A stretch of DNA of 64,000 nucleotides. It comes from Bacteroidales bacterium. GTDB taxonomy: Bacteria; Bacteroidota; Bacteroidia; Bacteroidales; Marinilabiliaceae. Positions 53,007 to 61,396 of this stretch are shown in pieces. Made by a program: the position numbers and the translations under genes. Below the pieces are notes generated by a model that saw only the letters and a program-made list of their open reading frames with translations, was not told the DNA's origin and ran no database searches. Numbering within the stretch: the first letter of the stretch is position 1; every line of letters begins with the position of its first letter. Where the stretch lies: NCBI GenBank assembly GCA_024401365.1, contig JAKSLE010000002.1, forward strand, positions 1 to 64,000, written 5' to 3'.

Positions 53007-53708
53007 TTATCTCTTTACTCTTATTACTACGATAGAATACGGCTCAAGGTTCACTGTATTTTTTGGCTCAACACGAATCGACGACTCATCAAGTGTAACG
53101 TCTTTTGCCGAAACCTTACCAAATGGCTTCTTGTCAAAACCGCCTGGCTTGCCAAAATTACCATGATTGCCATGATTATCATGCTTACCATCCTTGCCCT
53201 TCATATCATGACGCCTCTTGCCATCCCATTGTTGCATCTTACCATGGTCACGATGATGTGCTTTCATACTGTCACGCTGAACATCTTTGCCATGACGATG
53301 ATTTATCTTCATACTGTCACGCTGAACATCCATACCGTGACGACGATTCTTCATACCATGACGCTTCGAAAAATGCTTGTCAGCTGGCGCCTCTTTACGT
53401 ACTCGCTGAGGATGCTGAAATGTAGCTTTTCTCGCACCCATCACTACTCCTCCTATCGTAGTGACGGTTGCCTTTTTCTTCTTCGTAATGTAGCTCGATA
53501 AATCAACGTCAACATTGATAGCTTCTGGCGAGTAACTTACTAGCTTAACTAGCACATCACCATTTAGCGAATCTACCTCTATAGCACAATCGTATGGATT
53601 ATGCACCTTCTCTTTCTCTGGTCTAACAGTATTGTTTTCCTGAGCATATACTGTTCCGACAAACATCGCCGAAACAAGTAACAAACATAGATGTCTAAGC
53701 ATAAGCAC
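53007..53708 (-). CDS. Secreted histidine-rich protein built on a GH51-like C-terminal beta domain
   Basis: A protein of 233 residues with a signal peptide ending TVYAQ. Residues 38-100 (DVLVKLVSYSPEAINVDVDL; ATVTTIGG; FQHPQRV) and the last 25 (NTVNLEPYSIVVIRVKR) align by eye with the C-terminal beta sandwich of GH51 enzymes. The GH51 at 30378 reads VTITRLSSVNG, NPKKIYPV and MPFSVNVLKIRLRG in the same order. Between these halves lie about 95 residues rich in His, Arg, Lys, Asp and Met, including two 15-residue repeats (RHGMDVQRDSMKINH and RHGKDVQRDSMKAHH). No catalytic domain is present. The insert could bind metal ions or a polyanion. Confidence 0.75.
   Translation of the reverse strand: MLMLRHLCLLLVSAMFVGTVYAQENNTVRPEKEKVHNPYDCAIEVDSLNGDVLVKLVSYSPEAINVDVDLSSYITKKKKATVTTIGGVVMGARKATFQHPQRVRKEAPADKHFSKRHGMKNRRHGMDVQRDSMKINHRHGKDVQRDSMKAHHRDHGKMQQWDGKRRHDMKGKDGKHDNHGNHGNFGKPGGFDKKPFGKVSAKDVTLDESSIRVEPKNTVNLEPYSIVVIRVKR
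53262..53351. repeat. 45 bp tandem duplication inside the histidine-rich gene
   Basis: Two adjacent 45-base units share TTCATACTGTCACGCTGAAC with 45-base spacing. They encode the two 15-residue protein repeats. Confidence 0.85.
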
Positions 53709-53734
53709 TAATTTTTAAATTCAACAATCAATAA

Positions 53735-54367
53735 TTATATGTCAATCCATATTCTCTCATTAGCAATAATCGTGCCAGAACCATGTCCAGGAAGAACTTT
53801 TGTATTGTCGGGCAGCGACATCAACTGCGATCGTATCGATTGCCAAAGCAATTGCTCATTGCCTCCAGGGAAGTCGGAGCGACCCACAGAACCAGCAAAT
53901 AGAGCATCTCCCGTAAACACCACTCCTTCTTTCTCTATGTAATAGGCTAGTCCGCCCGCCGAATGTCCAGGAACATCTAGTACCTTAATGCTCAACGACC
54001 CAAATTCTAATACGTCTCCTCCCGCTATATGCTTATCAACCTTAAACGCATCTGGTTCTGGTATATGCCACGAATCACATAGATACGTATTCATAAAGAG
54101 ATACTCTTCTTCTAACTTATGTGTATATACCTTGGCTCCATATCGCTCAACTAAATGCGCTACACCAAAAATATGGTCAAGATGCGTATGCGTAAGCAAT
54201 ACTATTACCTCTTTGCAACCTAGAGAATCAATATGAATATCCAAAGATTCGCGTTCCTTGGGCGTACGCGTCCCAGGATCTATTATTATAGCATAACTGC
54301 TCGTTTCGTCACAGAATACATAGGTCGATTCTGCAAGCATATTTACTTGAAAAAATGCAATGTCCAT
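53735..54367 (-). CDS. Metallo-beta-lactamase fold hydrolase (glyoxalase II-like)
   Basis: A protein of 210 residues from the ATG at 54367; the frame extends 18 codons upstream but lacks conserved sequence there. Metal ligands: THTHLDH (H-x-H-x-D-H), His in DVPGHSAGG, Asp in FTGDALF and His in LPGHGSGT. This set is that of hydroxyacylglutathione hydrolase-like enzymes and persulfide dioxygenases. Bacteroidota often carry such a short version without the C-terminal helical domain. Cytoplasmic. Substrate unknown. Confidence 0.93.
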   Translation of the reverse strand: MDIAFFQVNMLAESTYVFCDETSSYAIIIDPGTRTPKERESLDIHIDSLGCKEVIVLLTHTHLDHIFGVAHLVERYGAKVYTHKLEEEYLFMNTYLCDSWHIPEPDAFKVDKHIAGGDVLEFGSLSIKVLDVPGHSAGGLAYYIEKEGVVFTGDALFAGSVGRSDFPGGNEQLLWQSIRSQLMSLPDNTKVLPGHGSGTIIANERIWIDI

Positions 54368-54514
54368 CGTTATATAAAGACTATGTTTGTTACGTCTCAA
54401 TGCAAAAGTAATATTTTTCACATCCTTTCAAATCAAAATACGCCAAACGCTTGGCAGTTTGGATTTTTTTTATAATTTCGCACCATTAAAGATTGAACCA
54501 ACAGTTTAGAAGGT

Positions 54515-54979
54515 ATGTCAATTAATAAAGTTATTCTTTTAGGGAATGTCGGTAAAGAGCCAGACATAAGGTATTTCGAGCAAAACCGTGGAGTAGCGAA
54601 CTTCACTCTTGCTACTACAGAACGTGCACACACAGGTCGTAACGACCAACAGATTCCAGAACGTACAGAATGGCATAACATCGTGGTTCGCGGTGGCTTA
54701 GTACAGGTAGTTGAACGTTTCGTCCACAAAGGTTCTAAGCTTTTCCTCGAGGGTAAGATCCGTACACGCTCTTATGTAGATCGTGAGGGTCGTGACCGCT
54801 TCGTTACTGAAATAGTTGTTGACGTCCTCGAGATCCTTTCTCGTAGAGATGGCGGCAATAACAACCATAACAACGACTATCAGAACCAGACTTATGGTGG
54901 TCTTGGCGAGTCAACATATAACGGCGATAACCCGGATGATATGGGTGACGACTTCATGGATGATAACGCTCCGTTCTAG
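54515..54979 (+). CDS. ssb: Single-stranded DNA-binding protein
   Basis: A protein of 154 residues. The OB fold begins MSINKVILLGNVGKEPDIRY and has ERTEWHNIVVRGGL and YVDREGRDRFVTEIVVD. A flexible Asn/Gly-rich linker leads to the acidic tip DDFMDDNAPF, the docking site for SSB partner proteins. It is 32 bases before the GldE-GldD gene, a linkage well known in Bacteroidota. Confidence 0.96.
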   Translation: MSINKVILLGNVGKEPDIRYFEQNRGVANFTLATTERAHTGRNDQQIPERTEWHNIVVRGGLVQVVERFVHKGSKLFLEGKIRTRSYVDREGRDRFVTEIVVDVLEILSRRDGGNNNHNNDYQNQTYGGLGESTYNGDNPDDMGDDFMDDNAPF

Positions 54980-55011
54980 TCTCACCAATTGCTAACTAAT
55001 CCCACTACTGA

Positions 55012-56925
55012 ATGGATTCAGACATATACCATAGTATTATGACCGGCTTGGACGCCATAAGCATTCAGCCGGTCTTAATTTCAACCATACTCCAAGGCAT
55101 ACTACTCATAGTATTGCTCTTTTTGAGCGCCCTTATCTCGGGCAGTGAAGTCGCTTATTTCTCACTGACTCCCAGCGAATACCAACAGCTGGAGTCCGAT
55201 AATAGTCAGAAATCAAAGCTCGTACTCAACCTCCTTCAAGACCCTCAGAGACTATTAGCGACAATCCTTATCGGCAATAATTTCGTAAACGTAGCCATTA
55301 TCATGCTGTCGGCTTTCGTAAGCTCAGCTGTTATCGATTTTGGCAACGCTACTGTCTTGCAGTTCATCTTCGAGACTATCATCATCACTACTCTTATCCT
55401 CTTTTTCGGAGAGGTGATGCCTAAGATTTTCGCCAAACAGCATAGATTGAGCTTTACCAAGGTAATGGCCTACCCTTTGCAGTTCATGAGCGCCCTATTC
55501 AAACCTGTGGCCCTTTTGCTCATGAAGTCAACTGGAATAGTCAACAACCGCCTATCTAAGCATCAGAATTCAAATATCTCAATAGACGACCTCCAGGAGG
55601 CCCTCCATCTGACAAGCAACGGTATCCGAGAGGAGAAGGATATGCTCGAAAGCATCGTCAAGTTCTCCAACCTTACCGCCATCGATATCATGACCCCTCG
55701 TATGGATGTTGTGGCTATCGACTATAGCGAAAATTTCGAAACAGTCCTCGATACCGTCATCGAGAGCGGCTACTCTCGTATCCCTGTGTACGATGAACGC
55801 CCCGACGATATCAAGGGTATCCTCTATGTCAAGGATCTCCTCCCTCATATCGATAAGCAGAATGCGTCCGATTTCGATTGGCATACTCTCTTGCGAAACC
55901 CATACTACGTCCCAGAGAACAAAAAGACCAACGACCTCCTTGCCGAGTTCCAGTCGTCCAAAAACCACATGGCTATCGTGGTAGACGAGTACGGAGGCAT
56001 GCAGGGTATCGTTACCTTGGAGGATATCCTCGAGGAGATAGTGGGCGAAATTAGCGACGAGCTGGATACTGACGAAGCCAAACTCTGGCAACGCCTCTCC
56101 GATGGCTCCATTATATTCGAGGGCAAGATATCGCTCAACGACTTCTTCAAGGTTACTAATATCGAGGAGACAGAGCTTGACGATAAGCGTGGCGATGCAG
56201 AAACACTGGCAGGATTCCTCCTCGAAATCAACGGCCTCATACCTCAAAAGAAGGATATCATACGCTACAAGGATCTCGTATTCGAAATCGTAGCTGCAGA
56301 TGTCCGCCGTATCAAAAAGGTTAAATACCATAGCGCAAAAGCTATCCTGGCTCTCTTCGGCTTGCTTAGCGTAATGCTTACTTCTTCTTGCTCCGACGGA
56401 TATGTACCTAAACCTCATGGCTACTTCCGCATCGACCTGCCAGAACATAAATACGAGTCTTTCGATAGTCTGGCGCTCCCATATAGCTTCGACAAATCTC
56501 AATATGCCGTCGTCTCTCCCGATAACAAGAGCGCAGCCGATGAGCATTGGATAAATATCTCTTACCCTCAGTGGAATTGCAAGATTCATGTTACTTATCG
56601 TGATATCCGTGGCATTGTAGAGCAAGCTTTGGAGGATAACCGTAAATTGGCTTACAAGCATACCGTCAAGGCCGATGCTATAGGCGAGGAGTATTACGAC
56701 GACTCAGAGAATGGCCTCTACGGAGCTATGTATATCATCAAGGGCAACGCCGCTACTCCAATGCAGTTCGCTATCACAGATAGTATAGCCAACCTCTTCC
56801 GAGGTTCAGTATATTTTTGGGGACGACCTAATCAGGATAGCCTCGCTCCAGTTGTGGACTACCTCGAAAAGGATGTCGCCAAACTGATAGAGTCTTTCCG
56901 TTTCAAAAACCAAACAAAAAAATAA
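55012..56925 (+). CDS. gldE-gldD: GldE-GldD fusion: CNNM/CBS/CorC membrane protein joined to a GldD lipoprotein domain
   Basis: A protein of 637 residues. The N-terminal CNNM domain has three or four membrane helices (LLIVLLFLSALISGSEVAYF; TIIITTLILFFGEVMPKIFA). CBS pairs (ITPRMDV-like IDIMTPRMDVVAID; VDEYGGMQGIVTLEDILEEI) and a CorC_HlyC domain follow. At residue 444, without a stop, comes AILALFGLLSVMLTSSCSDG: a lipoprotein signal peptide with lipobox Cys460. It is followed by a complete GldD domain (PKPHGYFRIDLPEHKYESFD; YWG-like VYFWGRPNQDSLAPVVDYL). In relatives these are two adjacent genes of the gliding/T9SS set. No ATG fits a separate GldD start. Confidence 0.88.
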   Translation: MDSDIYHSIMTGLDAISIQPVLISTILQGILLIVLLFLSALISGSEVAYFSLTPSEYQQLESDNSQKSKLVLNLLQDPQRLLATILIGNNFVNVAIIMLSAFVSSAVIDFGNATVLQFIFETIIITTLILFFGEVMPKIFAKQHRLSFTKVMAYPLQFMSALFKPVALLLMKSTGIVNNRLSKHQNSNISIDDLQEALHLTSNGIREEKDMLESIVKFSNLTAIDIMTPRMDVVAIDYSENFETVLDTVIESGYSRIPVYDERPDDIKGILYVKDLLPHIDKQNASDFDWHTLLRNPYYVPENKKTNDLLAEFQSSKNHMAIVVDEYGGMQGIVTLEDILEEIVGEISDELDTDEAKLWQRLSDGSIIFEGKISLNDFFKVTNIEETELDDKRGDAETLAGFLLEINGLIPQKKDIIRYKDLVFEIVAADVRRIKKVKYHSAKAILALFGLLSVMLTSSCSDGYVPKPHGYFRIDLPEHKYESFDSLALPYSFDKSQYAVVSPDNKSAADEHWINISYPQWNCKIHVTYRDIRGIVEQALEDNRKLAYKHTVKADAIGEEYYDDSENGLYGAMYIIKGNAATPMQFAITDSIANLFRGSVYFWGRPNQDSLAPVVDYLEKDVAKLIESFRFKNQTKK

Positions 56926-56930
56926 ACGGA

Positions 56931-57548
56931 ATGCTCTTCAAGAAATTCAGCGATAAAAGTGCCACAATGGGTATATGGCAGATGACCGAGACATTGGCAG
57001 AATTGGAGGCCATGTATACAGTCACCGACGACGAACGCCCTGTCTACGACGGATTCCGAAACGACCGTCGCCGTAAAGAGTGGCTTACAGTCCGAATCCT
57101 CCTCCACGAGCTCCTGGGCAAGGACGTGGAGATATGCTACCGCGATACAGGTAAGCCATACCTCAAGGATTCGTCTTATTGCATCAGTATTACCCATACC
57201 ATCGGCTATGTCGGTATCCGCTTGGCGGCCCACCCAGTGGCTCTGGATATGGAATATAAGGCCGACCGCGTCTTGCGTATCATCGACCGCTTCGTCAACG
57301 AAAAGGAGATGAAGTATATCGACGAGAGAGATAAAGTGAGCTCTGCCTTGGTCCTCTGGAGCGCTAAGGAGACGCTCTTCAAGTTGTTCGACTTCCAGGA
57401 GGTGGATTTCAAGGAACACCTCTTCATCAGTCGCATGATCTGGGGCAACTCAGGACATTTCCGTGGAACAGTCAACAAGGATGGCTTCCGCGCCGATGTC
57501 AAATTGGGCTATAAGGTCTTCGGCGACCTCATATTGGTTTATTGTTAG
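56931..57548 (+). CDS. 4'-phosphopantetheinyl transferase superfamily protein
   Basis: A protein of 205 residues. The Sfp-type motifs are ISITHTIGYVGI, VALDMEYKADRV (the Mg-binding Asp-x-Glu) and LWSAKETLFKLF (W-x-x-K-E-x-x-x-K). It moves phosphopantetheine from CoA to carrier proteins. Six bases separate it from the GldE-GldD gene, and the next gene starts 4 bases after its stop, so it is within an operon. Confidence 0.92.
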   Translation: MLFKKFSDKSATMGIWQMTETLAELEAMYTVTDDERPVYDGFRNDRRRKEWLTVRILLHELLGKDVEICYRDTGKPYLKDSSYCISITHTIGYVGIRLAAHPVALDMEYKADRVLRIIDRFVNEKEMKYIDERDKVSSALVLWSAKETLFKLFDFQEVDFKEHLFISRMIWGNSGHFRGTVNKDGFRADVKLGYKVFGDLILVYC

Positions 57549-57552
57549 AAAG

Positions 57553-58287
57553 ATGACACAAGTATACGAAGATATTATACTTCCAGCATATCGCGCTCAC
57601 AAACGCTTGTTCGCTCTCCTTATCGACCCCGATAAGTGTTCGGATGAGCGCCTGTCTAGCATCCGTAATGCCGTAGGTAGCTACACCCCAGATATCATCC
57701 TCGTGGGTGGCTCCCTGGTTCTGGGTAGCACATCCAATGCTGTCGCTTTATGCCACAAGTTCTTCCCTCAAACGCCTGTCATCCTCTTCCCTGGCGATGA
57801 GACACAACTTACCCCCGAAGCCGAAGCAGTAATGCTCCTCTCTCTAGTGTCGGGTCGTAATCCGGAGTACCTCATCGGCCAACATGTACGCGCTAGCGTA
57901 AAAATAAAGCAGATGAATCTCCAGACTATACCTACTGGTTATATCTTGGTCGATGGTGGCAATACTACAGCTGTACAGTATATCAGCAATACCATGCCTA
58001 TACCTAGCGACAAAACGGAGATTGCTGTGGCTACAGCTTTGGCATCAGAGCAACTGGGTCATAAGATGGTCTACCTCGAGGGCGGTAGCGGTGCCCTCAA
58101 CCATGTCCCAGCAGAAATGATACGCAGCGTTCGTAAAATGATCAATATACCTCTCATCGTTGGCGGCGGTCTCAAGTGCGCCGATGATATACGAGAGGTC
58201 TTCGATGCCGGAGCCGACATAGTGGTAGTTGGTTCAGCTATCGAACGTAACCCCGAAATAATCAGAATTCTTTGCACGCAATACTAA
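57553..58287 (+). CDS. Geranylgeranylglyceryl phosphate synthase family protein
   Basis: A protein of 244 residues from the ATG at 57553, chosen because it follows the previous stop and begins at the conserved part. TIM-barrel motifs: LFALLIDPDK, DIILVGGSLVLGS, VILFPGDETQLTPEAEAVML, KMVYLEGGSGALNHVP, PLIVGGGLKCADDI and VVGSAIERNP. The family joins a prenyl chain to sn-glycerol-1-phosphate. Bacteroidota enzymes form a known bacterial group whose in vivo role is unsettled. Followed by a DPM1-like transferase. Confidence 0.93.
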   Translation: MTQVYEDIILPAYRAHKRLFALLIDPDKCSDERLSSIRNAVGSYTPDIILVGGSLVLGSTSNAVALCHKFFPQTPVILFPGDETQLTPEAEAVMLLSLVSGRNPEYLIGQHVRASVKIKQMNLQTIPTGYILVDGGNTTAVQYISNTMPIPSDKTEIAVATALASEQLGHKMVYLEGGSGALNHVPAEMIRSVRKMINIPLIVGGGLKCADDIREVFDAGADIVVVGSAIERNPEIIRILCTQY

Positions 58288-58302
58288 CAGACAATATACG
58301 AC

Positions 58303-59055
58303 ATGACTAATAACCTGGTAATCATACCGACATACAACGAGAAGGAGAACATAACCTCCATTATCAGCGCCGTATACTCCCTCCAGGAGGATATGGATAT
58401 ATTGGTAATCGATGATGGATCGCCCGACGGCACCGCCGATATCGTGACGGACCTCATGAAAATGTACGATGATTGCTTATTCCTCATCAAGCGTGAGGGT
58501 AAGCTTGGACTGGGTACTGCTTATATCACAGGATTCAAATGGGCCCTCGAACATGGCTACGAGTATATCTTTGAGATGGATGCCGATTTCTCTCATCCGC
58601 CTAAGGACCTTATTCGCCTCCTCGAAGCATGCAAGGATGATGGCTTCGATATGGCTATCGGCTCTCGCTATATCTCTGGTGTCAATGTAGTCAACTGGCC
58701 TATTGGCAGAGTCTTGATGTCGTACTACGCGTCTGTATATGTCCGCCTCATAACAGGTATGAAAATCATGGATACCACTGCAGGCTTCACTTGCTTCTCG
58801 GCCAAGGTATTGCGTACTATCGGCTTGGATAATGTCCGACTCAAAGGGTATGGGTTCCAAATCGAAATGAAGTTCCGAACATGGAAGTGCGGATTCAAGA
58901 TTAAAGAGGTACCTATTATATTCACCGACCGTAAGCAGGGAACCAGCAAAATGTCTGGCGGCATCTTCAACGAGGCCGTATGGGGTGTAATAGGACTTCG
59001 CATACGTAGCTTGTTCACTAATTGGAAGAAAAAACGTCAAGCCGCAATCCAATGA
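58303..59055 (+). CDS. Polyprenol monophosphomannose synthase-like GT2 glycosyltransferase
   Basis: A protein of 250 residues without membrane helices. GT2 motifs: VIIPTYNEKENI, LVIDDGSPDGTAD, FEMDADFSHPP (DxD) and the DPM1-type end FTDRKQGTSKMS. It transfers a hexose, usually mannose, from a nucleotide sugar to a polyprenyl phosphate at the membrane. The start codon of pyrC overlaps its stop (ATGA). Confidence 0.93.
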   Translation: MTNNLVIIPTYNEKENITSIISAVYSLQEDMDILVIDDGSPDGTADIVTDLMKMYDDCLFLIKREGKLGLGTAYITGFKWALEHGYEYIFEMDADFSHPPKDLIRLLEACKDDGFDMAIGSRYISGVNVVNWPIGRVLMSYYASVYVRLITGMKIMDTTAGFTCFSAKVLRTIGLDNVRLKGYGFQIEMKFRTWKCGFKIKEVPIIFTDRKQGTSKMSGGIFNEAVWGVIGLRIRSLFTNWKKKRQAAIQ

Positions 59056-60392
59056 AACTTATCCAAAACGCTACAATAGTCAATGAGGGCAAATCACAAC
59101 TTGGTTCTGTCCTTATCAACGATAATGGTCTGATAGATCGCATAATTTTCGGTCCAACAGATAATGTCAAGGCCGATGAGATAATAGACGCCAATGGCCT
59201 CTACCTCCTACCTGGTGTTATCGACGACCAAGTGCATTTCCGCGAACCTGGATTGACTCATAAGGCTGATATAGAAAGCGAATCTCACGCAGCCGTCGCT
59301 GGCGGAGTTACCTCTTATATGGAGATGCCTAATACCAAACCCGCTACGACTACTGTAGAGGATCTTGAGTGGAAGTATTCCCGCGCTGCTGAGGTCTCAT
59401 CGGCCAACTACTCGTTCTGGATAGGGGCAACTAACGATAACCTCGATGTTATAAAGTCTATCGACTATAATAGGGTTTGCGGCATAAAACTCTTCATGGG
59501 CTCTTCTACTGGCAATATGCTGGTCGATAACGAGGAGACGCTCAACCGCTTGTTCGCCGAAGCCCCTTGTCTTATAGCTACACATTGCGAGGACGAGGCA
59601 ACTATCAAAGCCAATATGGCTGAATACCGCGAACGTTACGGCGAAAACGTCCCTATGAAGTGCCACGCAGAGATACGCTCTGCCGAGGCTTGTTACAAAT
59701 CATCGGCTAAGGCGGCTGAACTGGCTAGACGTAACAACGCACGATTGCACATATTGCATCTCTCATCGGCTCAGGAGATCGATCTCTTGGATGATGGCCC
59801 ATTGGCTTCCCGTAAGGTAACTGGCGAGGTGTGCGCCCACCATCTTTGGTTCTCTGATGCCGACTACGAGAAGTATGGCTCTCGTATCAAGTGGAACCCT
59901 TCTATCAAGTCCCAGAACGACCGCGATGCTCTTCGCGCAGCAGTTAAGTCTGGACGAATAGCAGTGGTGGCTACCGACCACGCCCCTCATACCAAGGAGG
60001 AGAAGGCTAATACATACTTCAATTGCCCATCAGGCGGTCCTCTGGTTCAATTCTCACTGCCAACCATGCTTACACTTGCCAATCAGGGTCAATGGAGCAT
60101 CGAGACCGTAGTGGACCAGATGTGCCATCGCCCAGCTGAATTATTCCAGATATCTAACCGTGGATATATCCGCGAGGGATACTATGCCGACTTAGTCCTT
60201 GTCAAAAAGGAACCTATGACTGTAAATGAGTCTATCATACAAAGCAAGTGCAAATGGAGTCCTCTAGAGGGTACTACATTAGACTATACAGTTCAACAAA
60301 CATTCGTAAATGGACAATGCGTATACCAAAATGGCAAGGTAAACACTGCTATCAGAGGTATGCGTCTAGAATTCGACCGTTCTAAGAAGTGA
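59052..60392 (+). CDS. pyrC: Dihydroorotase
   Basis: A protein of 446 residues from the ATG at 59052, which overlaps the previous stop codon. Metal-site motifs: DQVHFREPG, the carbamylated Lys in CGIKLFMGSSTGNM, His in ATHCEDE and HILHLSSAQE, Asp in ATDHAPHTKEEK. It closes carbamoyl-aspartate to dihydroorotate in pyrimidine synthesis. Fourth gene of a tight plus-strand operon. Confidence 0.95.
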   Translation: MKLIQNATIVNEGKSQLGSVLINDNGLIDRIIFGPTDNVKADEIIDANGLYLLPGVIDDQVHFREPGLTHKADIESESHAAVAGGVTSYMEMPNTKPATTTVEDLEWKYSRAAEVSSANYSFWIGATNDNLDVIKSIDYNRVCGIKLFMGSSTGNMLVDNEETLNRLFAEAPCLIATHCEDEATIKANMAEYRERYGENVPMKCHAEIRSAEACYKSSAKAAELARRNNARLHILHLSSAQEIDLLDDGPLASRKVTGEVCAHHLWFSDADYEKYGSRIKWNPSIKSQNDRDALRAAVKSGRIAVVATDHAPHTKEEKANTYFNCPSGGPLVQFSLPTMLTLANQGQWSIETVVDQMCHRPAELFQISNRGYIREGYYADLVLVKKEPMTVNESIIQSKCKWSPLEGTTLDYTVQQTFVNGQCVYQNGKVNTAIRGMRLEFDRSKK

Positions 60393-61381
60393 AACGTAAC
60401 GCGTTATCATATATTATCATCCTTTTCATTGCCTTGTGCTGCCAGTCGGCATTCGCGCAAGAGGCTAAGCAAGTCACAGCACAACCTCAGGCTGGCGACG
60501 GACTTGGCGCGTTCTTGCTGCGCAATGGCTACAACGTACAGCAATACAAGCAGGAGTTCATAGATCTTAATAAAGCACGACTAGGCAAAGACAACCAACT
60601 TAAACTGGGTGTCACATACGTATTCCCTCCTAAGAAAGAGAATACTGTATTCCAACCGCTTTTCGGCAAGGATGAGCAGAATGTAAAGATTCTCTCGCAC
60701 GACCTCAAAGGGGCAACATTCTACCTCGTCAGCGGTCACGGTGGACCAGACCCAGGAGCTATGGGAAAACTCCGAGGCAACGACCTATGCGAGGATGAAT
60801 ATGCCTACGATATCATCTTGCGTCTGGCTCGCCAACTCATCCAACACGATGCTACAGTACATATCATCATTCAGGATCCAAATGATGGCATCCGCGATGA
60901 CGAGATACTTAAACTTGATGAGGACGAGACGTGCGAGGGCGAGGCTATACCTCTCGACCAGATAAAACGACTCCGCCAACGCGTTGATGCTGTAAACAAT
61001 CACTATAAAACAGAACGCAAGGGCTATTGTCGCGCCATATTCATCCACCTGGATAGTCGTAACGTCGATAAACGTATAGATATCTTCCTCTACCACTACA
61101 CCAAGAGTGTACTGGGCGAACGCCTGGCTACAGCTATGCGCGATAAGTTTGAGGAGAAATACAAGATACATCAGCCCAAGAGAGGCTTCACAGGAACAGT
61201 ATCCGAACGTGGCCTTTATGTCCTCAAGGAGTCTTTCCCTCCTTGCGTATTCCTCGAATTGGGTAATCTGCAGAACGACCTTGACCAACAGCGTTTCCTC
61301 AAAAAGGATAATCGCGAAGCTATTGCAAAATGGATGACGGAAGCTATCGTAAGCGACTATACAAAGAATAATAAAAAGTAA
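60389..61381 (+). CDS. N-acetylmuramoyl-L-alanine amidase (amidase_3), exported
   Basis: A protein of 330 residues with a signal peptide ending SAFAQ. A LysM-like segment (GAFLLRNGYNVQQYKQEFID) covers residues 40-90. The zinc amidase domain has VSGHGGPDPGAMG, Glu in CEDEYAYD, His in IFIHLDSR and Glu in VFLELGNLQND. It cleaves the bond between MurNAc and the peptide stem. Its GTG start overlaps the pyrC stop by 4 bases. Confidence 0.9.
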   Translation: MKRNALSYIIILFIALCCQSAFAQEAKQVTAQPQAGDGLGAFLLRNGYNVQQYKQEFIDLNKARLGKDNQLKLGVTYVFPPKKENTVFQPLFGKDEQNVKILSHDLKGATFYLVSGHGGPDPGAMGKLRGNDLCEDEYAYDIILRLARQLIQHDATVHIIIQDPNDGIRDDEILKLDEDETCEGEAIPLDQIKRLRQRVDAVNNHYKTERKGYCRAIFIHLDSRNVDKRIDIFLYHYTKSVLGERLATAMRDKFEEKYKIHQPKRGFTGTVSERGLYVLKESFPPCVFLELGNLQNDLDQQRFLKKDNREAIAKWMTEAIVSDYTKNNKK

Positions 61382-61396
61382 TACACATATACAACA

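Noticed and set aside
55579..56661. 360-codon open frame on the minus strand
   Set aside because: Antisense shadow of the GldE-GldD gene.
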